Shown piece after piece: positions 1-7,368 of a DNA stretch of 41,986 bases. The stretch spans positions 1 to 41,986 of IMG/VR virus record IMGVR_UViG_3300046511_000119; one strand, 5' to 3'. The stretch comes from a virus. Positions within the stretch are counted from its first letter, which is position 1; each line of letters starts with the position of its first letter. The notes under the pieces are model-generated. The model worked only from the letters and a program-made list of their open reading frames with translations, was not told the DNA's origin and did no database searches. The position numbers and the translations under genes are program-made.

Positions 1-372
1 TGCGCGTTCAATGAGCAGAATGCTCTCACCCTCAAGGTTCTCCAACCTAAAGTGGCATCCAGGCTCAATGGTGCAGAGCACTTTCATCAGATTCTCGATC
101 GGCTGGTCGCTGCAGGCTACCTGACGATGGAGCGGGAAGGCCGCACGTCGACCTGCACGCTGACGCTCAGCGGTGAGGAACGCATGATCGCGATCATCTT
201 GGAGTCGTCGACAGACATCAGGCTGAGGCACCGGGTAGTGCGGACGGACGTGGAGCGCAAGTCAAGGCTCAGTGAGCTGGCGCGGCCGATACACACTGAG
301 TTCATCCCCGACATATCGGGGCAAGACGATGATGAAGACGACCAGGAAGAGATCGTCCGCTTCGAGGAATGA
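1..372 (+). CDS. Winged-helix-like protein, C-terminal part (5' end outside window)
   Basis: The frame is open from base 1, so the true start lies upstream; the GTG at 52 is only an internal possibility. The visible part begins with a stretch of helices (LKVLQPKVASRLNG, FHQILDRLVAAGYL) followed by a beta-wing-like segment (MEREGRTSTCTLTLSGEE). This resembles the recognition helix and wing of a winged helix-turn-helix domain. The last 25 residues are very acidic (DDDEDDQEE). Its place next to an excisionase-like gene and the integrase fits a lysogeny or accessory regulator. The family cannot be named from this fragment. Confidence 0.55.
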   Translation, partial: CAFNEQNALTLKVLQPKVASRLNGAEHFHQILDRLVAAGYLTMEREGRTSTCTLTLSGEERMIAIILESSTDIRLRHRVVRTDVERKSRLSELARPIHTEFIPDISGQDDDEDDQEEIVRFEE

Positions 373-489
373 GTCCTTATAAAGTCTTTATGTGAGCTGA
401 GAAAAACGTAAAAATTTTTCCGGCGAGATTTCACCCTTACTTCAGATTTATCGGTCATCAAGTTTTCATCGGGATGGTAGAGTAGCGTC

Positions 490-506
490 ACAACCGGGAG
501 GGTTGT
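490..506 (+). promoter_or_regulatory. Shine-Dalgarno inside a small hairpin, recurring leader CAACCGGGAG
   Basis: ACAACC and GGTTGT can pair around GGGAG, placing the ribosome-binding purines in the loop. The same leader CAACCGGGAG recurs at 978-987 before the integrase and at 5860-5869 before the FkbM methyltransferase. In the first two copies the next bases are GG. Confidence 0.35.
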
Positions 507-516
507 TGAACGGGTT

Positions 517-918
517 ATGGACGACGTGGAACAGAACGACATAGAAGTTTTACATGCCTGCGAACGCCTGCTGCATAAGATCGTCAGTACAAAGCATGCG
601 CTGATCAGTCAGCGTGCTGCACCATACGCGCAAAGCGTTACCATTCACTCACCAGCTTTGCTGGTGGAGCAGCCGCAACGACCGGCTGAGACGGCAGCTG
701 CCCCAGTACCTGAGCCCAAGGTCGGCCGCGGGCCGATGATCAAAGCAGGAGACCTGCTGGACATCACCGAAGCGGCAAGCCTGTTGGGGATGTCAAAGAA
801 GTATCTCTATACCAACGCGGATCAGCTCTCATTCACTGTACGCCTGCCGAGTGGTGGCGTGCGGTTCTCACGCTGCGGGATCGAGCGGTGGATTCTATCT
901 GGAGGTGGTACTCGCTGA
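517..918 (+). CDS. Excisionase-like helix-turn-helix protein
   Basis: 133 residues. The C-terminal 55 residues (LDITEAASLLGMSKKYLY, then VRLPSGGVRFSRCGIERWI) match the pattern of MerR-like / HTH_17 excisionase domains: a helix-turn-helix followed by a wing and a final W-I helix. The N-terminal part is a helix plus a Pro/Ala-rich linker of unknown role. Excisionases bind attP arms and steer the integrase towards excision. The integrase gene follows within 75 bases and its promoter sits in the gap. Assignment as Xis is inference from domain and position; a DNA-binding regulator is the alternative. Confidence 0.6.
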   Translation: MDDVEQNDIEVLHACERLLHKIVSTKHALISQRAAPYAQSVTIHSPALLVEQPQRPAETAAAPVPEPKVGRGPMIKAGDLLDITEAASLLGMSKKYLYTNADQLSFTVRLPSGGVRFSRCGIERWILSGGGTR

Positions 919-930
919 CCACTTTTGCTA

Positions 931-960
931 TTGACGACCGTTGCACTTTTGGGATACACT
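931..960 (+). promoter_or_regulatory. Sigma70-type promoter of the integrase gene
   Basis: TTGACG (931-936) and TACACT (955-960) are 18 bases apart and precede the integrase start at 993. TGGGATA at 950-956 is the reverse complement of the heptamer TATCCCA found in the attP arms, so integrase or excisionase binding could repress this promoter. Confidence 0.45.
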
Positions 961-992
961 CCTCCCTGTCAGCAAGACAACCGGGAGGGCAG

Positions 993-2255
993 ATGGCACT
1001 AAAAGAGAGACGGCGCGGTGAGGGTGGTGTGTTTATCCGTGGCGACAAGTACTACGTTTATTACACACCACCCGGACAGAAGCAGCAGAAGGAACCCACG
1101 GGACACAACCTCGCATGCGGCGGGCCGGTCTTTGTCGGTGATAAAGACGCCGACCGGCGCGCAGATAGTTACCTCGACAACATCATGAAGAAGATGGCGG
1201 CAGTGGAGCTGGGGTTGACCGAGTTCGTCGGCCGCTCCTCGCACAAGGTGACGATCAATGACCTGCTGGATGTGATGATGAAGCAGAAGGAAGCCGAAGC
1301 GATCCGCCAGAGCGGCACGCGCACGGCACAATATACCGACCGCTCGCTTGTCTCGGGCGTAAAGCGGTGCAGGGAATGGTTCGGTGACATGCGTGCCATG
1401 CAGCTGACCGATACGTTCTGGGATGGTTGGAAGTGTGATGTCCTGCCCGACTATCTGGAGGAGTATGAGAAGGCCACGGTCAACAAGACGCTGGCTTACT
1501 TACGTCAGTCTTTGCGGATGGGGGTGGAGCGGCGCCTGATCACGAGCGTCCCTGGATCGATCTCGAAGGTCATGTTCGATGACGATGAGCTGGACAATGC
1601 ACGGCAGGGGTTCTTTGAGCCTGCGGAGTTCACGGCGCTCATCGAGGCGACCGACGACCAGGACTATAAGGACTACTATGAGTTCGGATACATCACCGGC
1701 TGGAGATCTGGCTCGATCAAGAAGCTGACGTGGTCTGTAGTCAACATGATGGATCATACTCTACTGTTGAAGGCCACGAAGACCAAGGAGCGGTACAAGA
1801 ACTTCATGCCGCTGGGCGATGAGGGTGACACGCTGTTCGAGCTGATCAAGCGTCGTTGGGCGCGCCGCACATACAAGAAAGCCAATGGCGTCACGGGCAT
1901 CTCGGCCTATGTCTTTCATCGGGACGGGCAGCCCATCGGAGACATCCGAAAGAGCTGGGCAAGTACCTGCAAGAAGGCAGGTTTGGTCGAAGATAATGGT
2001 GGACAAGTCCTACAGGCTTGTGAGACTATGTCCTATACCGAAAACAAGACGGAGACGGTGCCTTCGAAGCTGTTTCATGATCTTCGGAGGACGGCAGTGC
2101 GAGACATGCTGAACGCTGGCGTACCGTGGCCCACAGTCAAGACGATCACGGGACATCGGACGGACAGCATGCTGGCTCGGTATAACATTGTTGTCGACGC
2201 TCAGAAGATTGAAGCAATTCGGCAGCGCATGGCATGGTTGGTGAAGCGGGGCTAA
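993..2255 (+). CDS. int: Tyrosine recombinase, phage integrase
   Basis: 420 residues from the ATG at 993, chosen because CCGGGAGGGC lies just upstream; an in-frame ATG at 888 would overlap the preceding gene and lacks such a site. Catalyses site-specific integration and excision between attP and attB. The catalytic set is visible: Arg238 (TGWRSGS), a beta-hairpin Lys in LLLKATKTKERYK, His362-x-x-Arg365 (FHDLRRT), His388 (GHRT) and nucleophile Tyr397 (RYNIV). The N-terminal 60 residues are basic and beta-rich, consistent with an arm-binding domain. An intrinsic terminator overlaps the 3' end and an attP-like region with a tRNA-Lys half follows directly, which fits a tRNA-targeting integrase. 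Confidence 0.95.
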   Translation: MALKERRRGEGGVFIRGDKYYVYYTPPGQKQQKEPTGHNLACGGPVFVGDKDADRRADSYLDNIMKKMAAVELGLTEFVGRSSHKVTINDLLDVMMKQKEAEAIRQSGTRTAQYTDRSLVSGVKRCREWFGDMRAMQLTDTFWDGWKCDVLPDYLEEYEKATVNKTLAYLRQSLRMGVERRLITSVPGSISKVMFDDDELDNARQGFFEPAEFTALIEATDDQDYKDYYEFGYITGWRSGSIKKLTWSVVNMMDHTLLLKATKTKERYKNFMPLGDEGDTLFELIKRRWARRTYKKANGVTGISAYVFHRDGQPIGDIRKSWASTCKKAGLVEDNGGQVLQACETMSYTENKTETVPSKLFHDLRRTAVRDMLNAGVPWPTVKTITGHRTDSMLARYNIVVDAQKIEAIRQRMAWLVKRG

Positions 2256-2273
2256 GACGGCCCCGTTTCTTTT
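2247..2273 (+). terminator. Intrinsic terminator of the integrase gene
   Basis: CGGGGC (2247-2252) pairs with GCCCCG (2260-2265) around a 7-base loop, followed by TTTCTTTT. The stem starts inside the last codons of the integrase. Confidence 0.75.
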
Positions 2274-2420
2274 GCGTAGCACGTGAGAAAGCTGGATGCT
2301 GTAACTCATCCCGGTCGATGAAGGCTGGGGTTTTTAAGAGGGTGTTACAGACACACGACAATCAATGACGACGCGTGGGTTCACTAAGAAACGAGATCGG
2401 TGCCAGACAGACAACAGGGT

Positions 2421-2444
2421 TTGGTACTCAACGTGTATTAGTGG
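2421..2444 (+). promoter_or_regulatory. Phage promoter-like motif, copy 1
   Basis: TTGGTACTC at 2421-2429 followed by TGTATTAGTGG at 2434-2444. Matches the motif shared by five other + strand copies, with changes in the GGC and TCA positions. The next gene is 520 bases away, beyond the tRNA half, so it may also transcribe the attP region. Confidence 0.5.
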
Positions 2445-2583
2445 ATGCGTTCAAAACGACACCAAGGAAGAATCAGATGTACAACGACAACGACAACCGG
2501 GAATCACCATAGTCAGATGATGCTGCTGAGCCATGGCAATGTAGGGCAGACAAGGGCAATGGGATTCGTCTGGCAAAACGATT

Positions 2584-2601
2584 TATCCCAACCGTATCCC
2601 A
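2584..2601 (+). repeat. Left tandem arm-type repeat
   Basis: TATCCCA at 2584-2590 and again at 2595-2601, 11 bases start to start. The same pair with the same spacing recurs at 2879-2896; only the two bases after the first heptamer's trailing A (CC against TT) differ across 18 positions. Confidence 0.6.
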
Positions 2602-2676
2602 CCTCGACATCTCCTCGCTCGGTAGCATCCACACCAATAACGCAAGGCATTCATTCTGCGTTAGATAGTACGCGTC

Positions 2677-2715
2677 GGGCCGTTAGCTCAGTTGGCAGAG
2701 CATCTCACTTTTAAT
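2677..2715 (+). pseudogene. tRNA-Lys(TTT) 5' half, likely att core
   Basis: Acceptor 5' strand GGGCCGT, then TAGCTCAGTTGGCAGAGC as D-arm, then the anticodon arm 5' strand and loop CTTTTAA with anticodon TTT. The match to a bacterial tRNA-Lys stops two bases after the loop: the expected TGAGA becomes TGCTA and no T-arm follows. It is therefore not a working tRNA alone. Carrying the 5' rather than the 3' half means a recombined host tRNA would take its 5' half, and its promoter, from the phage. Confidence 0.8.
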
Positions 2716-2878
2716 GCTATTCTGCCACCTCTGCTGAGCAGCGCACCTTCCGCTAGACTTCCATAACGTAGTCAGGTCTGTCCCCAGGAACCGCACCGAT
2801 CGCGGGCTCGGAGACGTGTGCCTGATTGCTGAAGTCTGCGGATTGCCCCGGCACGGATCACCTTAACCCAGAGAGAAG

Positions 2879-2896
2879 TATCCCAATTGTATCCCA
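2879..2896 (+). repeat. Right tandem arm-type repeat
   Basis: TATCCCA at 2879-2885 and 2890-2896, 11 bases start to start, mirroring the left pair. The second heptamer runs into a perfect 7-bp hairpin TCCCAAG / CTTGGGA (2892-2898 with 2904-2910). Confidence 0.6.
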
Positions 2897-2966
2897 AGCA
2901 ATCCTTGGGAAAGACGGCGCCGACGTGTGCCTGCGGGCACCAAACAAAACAAAAGGAGACCACATT

Positions 2967-3164
2967 ATGAAAGCAAAAGTATTCGAACAGATGAAAGCAG
3001 AACGCGACGTACTCAACGCACAGCTCTCTTCCCTCGGCCGTAAGCGTGACGACATCGACACGGAGATCGGGCAGGTCGAAGGCAACCTTGTTGCGATCAA
3101 CACGTTCCTCGTCAATTACGAACCGTCCGAAGTAAAGCGCGGACGTCCCGCCCGTCAGGCATAA
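2967..3164 (+). CDS. Small coiled-coil protein, function unknown
   Basis: 65 residues from the ATG at 2967, chosen for the strong AAAAGGAGA site 8 bases upstream. Residues 1-50 form a continuous charged helix with heptad-like spacing (FEQMKAERDVLNAQLSSL, then RDDIDTEIGQVEGNLVAINTFL), probably a coiled coil. The tail EVKRGRPARQA is basic and resembles an AT-hook-like RGRP motif. It is the first gene of the early block and is followed at 7 bases by the next gene. I do not recognise the family. Confidence 0.7.
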   Translation: MKAKVFEQMKAERDVLNAQLSSLGRKRDDIDTEIGQVEGNLVAINTFLVNYEPSEVKRGRPARQA

Positions 3165-3171
3165 GGACGAC

Positions 3172-3471
3172 ATGCACATCGACATCAAAACCAATGACGA
3201 CGGTGACAAGCCATTCAAGTTCCGGCTTACGACCTTTGATCCGGCCGGGGGAATCAAATCGACATACCAGATCGAGGTCGACGGCTACCAGCTGACGGAC
3301 GCTGGCCTTCTGATGCTCTATCAGCGCGTCAAGGTCAAGGGCTACGCCATGGAACTCACCCAGCTGCAGCTGATCGACGTGTACCCACCGGGCAGCTGGC
3401 TCAGGCTGACGCCGATCAAGGACGAAGTGGCGAATGGAACTCAAAGTGTATTACTGGGCCAGAAACACTAA
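3172..3471 (+). CDS. Hypothetical phage protein
   Basis: 99 residues, ATG preceded by ATAAGGACGAC. Short alternating strands (DIKTNDDGDKPFKFRLTTFD, TYQIEVDGYQLTD) followed by a helix (AGLLMLYQRV) suggest a small alpha/beta domain. No motif is recognised. It sits 7 bases after the coiled-coil gene and 17 bases before the phosphoesterase gene, so it is probably co-transcribed with both. Confidence 0.65.
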   Translation: MHIDIKTNDDGDKPFKFRLTTFDPAGGIKSTYQIEVDGYQLTDAGLLMLYQRVKVKGYAMELTQLQLIDVYPPGSWLRLTPIKDEVANGTQSVLLGQKH

Positions 3472-3488
3472 CGGAGTAAGGATCAGGG

Positions 3489-4556
3489 ATGACAAACAAC
3501 GCAGGAAGCAGGGAGCAGATTGAAGCACTGGTGCTCCAATGGAAATCAAGTAATCCATCACGGGGCACACGGTGGCTTGCGAAGGTCGTAGGGATCAGCC
3601 GCAACCGTGTGACCCGCATCCTGCGAAAGAACGGGCTGCACTCGCCAGACTTCTGGAAATATCACCCAGCGCATGTCGATGAGGATCTGACGAAGATCAG
3701 CACCCAGTATATGGCCGGTGTCGATCCAGCCAGTGGTCCTGACTTCACCGTGGAATACGTCGTGCCTGAGATCAACAGGGAGACGTTCTATAGCTTCGAC
3801 ATCTTTGTCCCGAACCCAGCCAACAGGCCACGGATGCACTGCATCATTCCTGATGCACAGCAGAAGGACGGGGTGCCGAACGATCACCTGCGTTGGGTTG
3901 GCAACTTCATCGAAGAGAAACGGCCGGACGTGGTCATCAACATCGGTGACTTCGCTGACATGCCTTCGCTCTCCTCGTATTCACTGGGGAAGGCCGAAGC
4001 AGAGGGCTCACGGTACGTCTTTGACATTCGGGCAGCGCAAGAAGCAATGGCTGCACTGATGCGTCCGATCCAGCGGGCACAGAATTACAAGCCGCAGCTG
4101 GTGCTGACACTGGGCAACCACGAGAACAGGATCGATCGCGAGGCAGAAGCAAACCCGCGGTTCGAAGGCAAGATCTCAACGGATGACCTGGAGTACGAGA
4201 AGTGGGGCTGGCAGGTCTACCCGTTCCTGGACGTGGTGAAGATTGACGGCTGGGAGTACTCGCACTACTTCACGAGCGGTGCAATGGGCAGGCCGGTGTC
4301 GAGCGCAGCAGCCTTGCTGCGTGAGCGTCAGTGCAGCGCGGTCCAGGGTCACGTGCAGTATACCGACATGGCGATCCACAAGAAGACGGGCAACATCGCG
4401 ATCTTCTGCGGGATCTGCTACCTGCACAACGAGAAATATCTCACCCCGCAGGGGAACTCGACGCGGCGCCAGATCATCATGCTGCACGAAGTACACGACG
4501 GCTATGCCGATCCAATGTTCGTGTCGCTGGCATTTTTGAAATCGAAATATTCATAA
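3489..4556 (+). CDS. Calcineurin-like metallophosphoesterase with N-terminal HTH
   Basis: 355 residues. Residues 22-50 (SRGTRWLAKVVGISRNRVTRIL) form a helix-turn-helix. From about residue 115 a metallophosphoesterase fold follows: Asp122 (PDAQ, replacing the usual DxH), Gly-Asp154 (NIGDFADM), Asn210-His211-Glu (TLGNHENR), His259 (YSHYF) and Gly-His288 (VQGHVQ). These are the metal-binding blocks of the family, with the first His changed to Gln as in many DNA-related phage members. The enzyme would hydrolyse phosphodiester or phosphomonoester bonds using two metals; the substrate is unknown. The DNA-binding domain suggests a nucleic-acid target. Confidence 0.85.
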   Translation: MTNNAGSREQIEALVLQWKSSNPSRGTRWLAKVVGISRNRVTRILRKNGLHSPDFWKYHPAHVDEDLTKISTQYMAGVDPASGPDFTVEYVVPEINRETFYSFDIFVPNPANRPRMHCIIPDAQQKDGVPNDHLRWVGNFIEEKRPDVVINIGDFADMPSLSSYSLGKAEAEGSRYVFDIRAAQEAMAALMRPIQRAQNYKPQLVLTLGNHENRIDREAEANPRFEGKISTDDLEYEKWGWQVYPFLDVVKIDGWEYSHYFTSGAMGRPVSSAAALLRERQCSAVQGHVQYTDMAIHKKTGNIAIFCGICYLHNEKYLTPQGNSTRRQIIMLHEVHDGYADPMFVSLAFLKSKYS

Positions 4557-4570
4557 GGATTGGAGGACCG

Positions 4571-4813
4571 ATGACACCACAGGAGCTGATTAACCAGAAG
4601 GACGAACTCAAGCGGTGGATGGAGCTTGAACGAGAGTTGCCGCTGCTCGACAGGCAGATACAGGATCTGACTAAGAGGCGTGCTCAAGTTTGGGATGAGC
4701 AAAACGCGATCGGCCGTGTCTACGGCACAGAGTCGCGCCTGATTTTTATCGACGATGTTGTTCTTCGGTTGGGCAATAGCTACATCACGGTTGAACGCGT
4801 GGAGAAGCTGTGA
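4571..4813 (+). CDS. Small coiled-coil protein, function unknown
   Basis: 80 residues from the ATG at 4571 behind TTGGAGGACCG. Residues 1-45 are a charged helix (LINQKDELKRWMELERELPLLDRQIQDL, in segments), then a beta-rich end (LIFIDDVVLRLGNSYITVERV). Its stop overlaps the GTG start of the next small gene (GTGA), suggesting translational coupling. Family not recognised. Confidence 0.65.
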   Translation: MTPQELINQKDELKRWMELERELPLLDRQIQDLTKRRAQVWDEQNAIGRVYGTESRLIFIDDVVLRLGNSYITVERVEKL

Positions 4814-4962
4814 CAGTTCACATCTGCGACATGTGCATGAAGGAGATCAAGGGTACGCCAGTCGATGGCGTCAACGACGAGGGCTATGAGTTCTGCTCGG
4901 GTGCTTGCCGGGATGACTGGTACTTCACCACCGAGGGCAGAGACCTAAGCGCCGAGGAATAG
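4810..4962 (+). CDS. Tiny zinc-finger-like protein
   Basis: 50 residues starting with a GTG that overlaps the upstream TGA (GTGA). Sequence begins TVHICDMCMKEIKGTPV and contains CDMC and CSGAC, a Cys4 zinc-ribbon-like pattern, then WYFTTEGRD. It is followed 15 bases later by an AAAGGAGG-led gene. Such Cys4 mini-proteins are common in phage early regions and may bind host proteins or nucleic acid. The role here is unknown. Confidence 0.6.
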   Translation: MTVHICDMCMKEIKGTPVDGVNDEGYEFCSGACRDDWYFTTEGRDLSAEE

Positions 4963-4977
4963 AAAGGAGGAGAGCGA

Positions 4978-5316
4978 ATGGATGGTAAAGAGTTGGTTGA
5001 GGTATTGAAGGCATCGTTGGACTCGCACGTTGAGAACGTAATACGTGTGACTGGTGCGGCACGGATGGGTGACCCTGAGCTGTTGGAGCATACGGTCAAC
5101 GCACAGCGGATGGTCATCAATGGCGCCTATGCTGAGTTCATCGAGCGGACTGGTGTGACGAGTGATGCAGCGGTCTACGGTGCATTCATGGTCTTCATGG
5201 CAGGTTCGATGTATGCCTTCACGCTGGACATACTCAGCAAGCGGTTGCACACACCGGAGCGTGAGCTGACGGGTCCAGAGCGTGAACTGATTCAAGCATT
5301 CATTGAAGTGTTCTGA
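4978..5316 (+). CDS. Helical hypothetical protein
   Basis: 112 residues, ATG behind a strong AGAAAGGAGGAGAGCG site. Predicted nearly all-helical, with a more hydrophobic stretch AVYGAFMVFMAGSMYAFTLDIL at about residues 65-86 that could be a membrane-associated or buried helix. The last residues (RELIQAFIEVF) lead directly into the JAB gene, whose ATG follows the stop by one base. No family recognised. Confidence 0.65.
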   Translation: MDGKELVEVLKASLDSHVENVIRVTGAARMGDPELLEHTVNAQRMVINGAYAEFIERTGVTSDAAVYGAFMVFMAGSMYAFTLDILSKRLHTPERELTGPERELIQAFIEVF

Positions 5317-5317
5317 G

Positions 5318-5830
5318 ATGATCGACGCACACGTCCACCCATTGCTTCGTGTCCCCACGATCTATTTCCCACGGGAACTGGAGCGGGGATTCAAGCGGCG
5401 CGCACGAGTTGCGTTTCCGCTGGAGCATATCGAAGCAATCGCTGGAGACTTCGACGCATGGTCGGGTGGTGTGCGGATCAAAGCCTTGTTGGACATGGCG
5501 CACACGCGTCACAAGGATGGCAGAGGGCTGACGATGCTCGATGCTGATGACAACGACCACAACGAGGTCGAGTTCGTTAAGAAGTGGGCCGAAGAGCTGG
5601 GTCACCGCTGGCTCGGCACCATACACACGCACCCTGGAAATGATACGTGCCACGAGATGTCGCTCACGGATCACAGGCAGGGTTGGGCAGAAGGCGAGCT
5701 GGTATCAGGCATTCTGCATCTTTACAGAGTAGGGAATCCACCCGTCGGTCTTAAACCAGACCGTCGACGTTGGAACTCACGCCTTGCATGGTGGATTCCG
5801 CAACCAGAGATCTTAACAGTTTACACGTAG
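5318..5830 (+). CDS. JAB/MPN (JAMM) metalloprotease-like protein
   Basis: 170 residues from the ATG at 5318; a TTG 15 bases upstream lies inside the preceding gene and is less likely. The JAMM signature is visible: His103-Thr-His105-Pro, then Ser115-x-x-Asp118 (HTHPGNDTCHEMSLTD), after a conserved WLGTI strand. JAMM proteins are zinc isopeptidases or peptidases. In phages they are usually tail-tip components (K-like) or accessory enzymes acting on ubiquitin-like conjugates. This one is in the early block, far from the tail genes, so an intracellular role is more likely. Substrate unknown. Confidence 0.75.
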   Translation: MIDAHVHPLLRVPTIYFPRELERGFKRRARVAFPLEHIEAIAGDFDAWSGGVRIKALLDMAHTRHKDGRGLTMLDADDNDHNEVEFVKKWAEELGHRWLGTIHTHPGNDTCHEMSLTDHRQGWAEGELVSGILHLYRVGNPPVGLKPDRRRWNSRLAWWIPQPEILTVYT

Positions 5831-5881
5831 CCTGACTCCGAAAGGGTCAGATCAAAAATCAACCGGGAGAGGTGTGTCTAT

Positions 5882-6550
5882 ATGAGTCCAGTAGCAACGA
5901 CAGCACAAGAGAAACCAACGACAGGCGCCGCGGACGAGATGTATGAGCCGATGACGTCGATCCTGTTCAACACGGTGCTCGCAGCACAGCCGAAAGGATC
6001 GTTCGTCCTCGACATCGGTGGCGGCAACTTCCATTACAGCCAGCTTGCCATGGATCGAGGCATGAACGTGCTCGCCTTCGAGCCCCGTGTCGACCTGAGC
6101 CCCAAGAGATCTGGGGACAGCCTGCACGTCCGCCGTGAAGCGGTCAGCAACATCAACGGCCACGCTGCCCTGTTCTACACCCCATTCAGAAAGTACTCCG
6201 CATCGATCATCGCCCGTGCCACCAACCGTCACTCACATGAAGTCATCGTCGAGACCGTCACCCTGGACAGCGTGTGCTGGGGCATGCGGCCGGTCGCAGT
6301 CGTGAAGCTCGACATCGAGGGAGCTGAGCCGCTCGCGCTGCAGGGTGCAGAGTGCCTGCTGCACGCCAACCGGCCGGTGATCTTCATCGAGGTACTCAAC
6401 AACAGCATCGGCCTGGAGATCTCGAAGCATCTACCGAAGGGTTACGAGTTCTACAAGATCGACGACTACAACATGACGGTCACGCCGATGCCTGCACTGG
6501 CAGTGGGCGACGACTGGAACAACTTCATGCTGCTGCCGGTGGGGAGATAA
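5882..6550 (+). CDS. FkbM-family SAM methyltransferase
   Basis: 222 residues, ATG behind CCGGGAGAGG. SAM-binding motif I is FVLDIGGGNF (41-50), the acidic end of strand 2 is AFEP (65-68), and the FkbM hallmark VKLDIEGAEP is at 141-150. FkbM enzymes O-methylate sugars, polyketides or other small molecules. In phages the substrate is unknown; modification of a host glycan, of virion sugar or of a nucleotide is possible. A MazG/DUF1599-like gene starts 2 bases after the stop, so the two are co-expressed. Confidence 0.85.
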   Translation: MSPVATTAQEKPTTGAADEMYEPMTSILFNTVLAAQPKGSFVLDIGGGNFHYSQLAMDRGMNVLAFEPRVDLSPKRSGDSLHVRREAVSNINGHAALFYTPFRKYSASIIARATNRHSHEVIVETVTLDSVCWGMRPVAVVKLDIEGAEPLALQGAECLLHANRPVIFIEVLNNSIGLEISKHLPKGYEFYKIDDYNMTVTPMPALAVGDDWNNFMLLPVGR

Positions 6551-6552
6551 CC

Positions 6553-7368
6553 ATGGCACTGAAACCTGAAAACAAACCAGAGATGCCACGCAAGGTCCAT
6601 GTGGACTTCTTCCAGACGCCCAAGGTCGAGACACCGAAGGTCGAGCCCGCACCACTGAGCAAGTTCGAGCATAAGCTCACCGATCTTGGTCGGGATCTGG
6701 TCGAGCTGATCATCCGCAAGCACCGTGCATATGGTGGATCGTTCAATGTCTCGCCTGCGATCGTCGCACTGCTGTACCCGAACGGCATCAAGGTGGAGCA
6801 GTACGACGACCTGCTCTACATCGTGCGTGTCATCGACAAGATCAAACGTATCGCAGAACGCAATGACCCATTCGGTGAGAACCCAGCCCAGGACATTGGG
6901 GGCTACTCGCTCCTGAAGTGTGCAGTGGATGCGATCGCGATCGATGCACAGCTCGAAGAGAAGCAGAAGGCCGACTTGGTCGACCAGCTTCAGCAGAGCA
7001 TCAAGGAACGGGAAACGCAGGCTGCGCCACGTGGCGGGTTCATCCATCCCCGTGCAAGCACGAGCTTCGAGCCGCAGAGCTTTGACTTCTCGAAACCTAT
7101 CACCCTGCGAGCGGGCGACACACTCACTGTTAGGGAGGGGGAAGTTGCCGTCGTCCAGGATGGTGACGGTGTCCTGCACCGGCCGGATCTGCAGGAGCGC
7201 ATACACGATGGTGACGGCATCTATGACGGCCGAATGAACTGCGGCTGCGGCAACCTGCCCACACACCACTTCCATCGGAGCGGTGAGCTGGTCTACGTCA
7301 CAGCAGATGGTCGGAATCTCGTCGTGGCCCGCACCGTCCCATACGACCGCAACCTGGATGGCATATAG
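6553..7368 (+). CDS. MazG/DUF1599-like nucleotide-associated domain protein
   Basis: 272 residues from the ATG at 6553 behind GGGGAGATAACC; a longer in-frame reading would overlap the methyltransferase. Residues 30-140 are helical with the pattern RKHRAYGGSF, YPNGI, YDDLLYIVRVIDKIKRIA, FGENP and DIGGYSLL. This resembles the all-alpha MazG-like / DUF1599 (nucleotide-modification-associated) families, which bind or hydrolyse nucleotides. The C-terminal half is beta-rich (TLRAGDTLTVREGEVAVVQDG) and carries MNCGCGNLPTHHFH, a possible metal site. The assignment is by pattern only and the classical Glu-rich metal motif is not clear. Confidence 0.5.
   Translation: MALKPENKPEMPRKVHVDFFQTPKVETPKVEPAPLSKFEHKLTDLGRDLVELIIRKHRAYGGSFNVSPAIVALLYPNGIKVEQYDDLLYIVRVIDKIKRIAERNDPFGENPAQDIGGYSLLKCAVDAIAIDAQLEEKQKADLVDQLQQSIKERETQAAPRGGFIHPRASTSFEPQSFDFSKPITLRAGDTLTVREGEVAVVQDGDGVLHRPDLQERIHDGDGIYDGRMNCGCGNLPTHHFHRSGELVYVTADGRNLVVARTVPYDRNLDGI

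Larger units (their letters stand above)
2584..2896 (+). other. attP: Phage attachment region (attP-like), in a 711-base gene-free stretch
   Basis: Between the integrase stop and the gene at 2967 there is no credible gene. The stretch holds copy 1 of the promoter motif, a 39-base tRNA-Lys 5' half (2677-2715) as the likely core, and pairs of the heptamer TATCCCA on each side (2584/2595 and 2879/2890). Both pairs have the same 11-base, one-helical-turn spacing. This arrangement of core plus flanking tandem arm sites beside a tyrosine integrase gene is what an attP looks like. The exact core and arm assignments are inferred. Confidence 0.65.

Noticed and set aside
2445-2714. 89-residue frame across the tRNA half
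   Set aside because: Its end simply translates the tRNA D-arm; no ribosome site and no conserved look.
2677-2820. Functional tRNA-Lys or tRNA interrupted by an intron
   Set aside because: No T-arm, acceptor 3' strand or group I intron core is found within a plausible distance; an att core beside an integrase explains it better.
5834-5853. Terminator after the JAMM gene
   Set aside because: CTGAC/GTCAG is only a 5-bp stem and no T-run follows.
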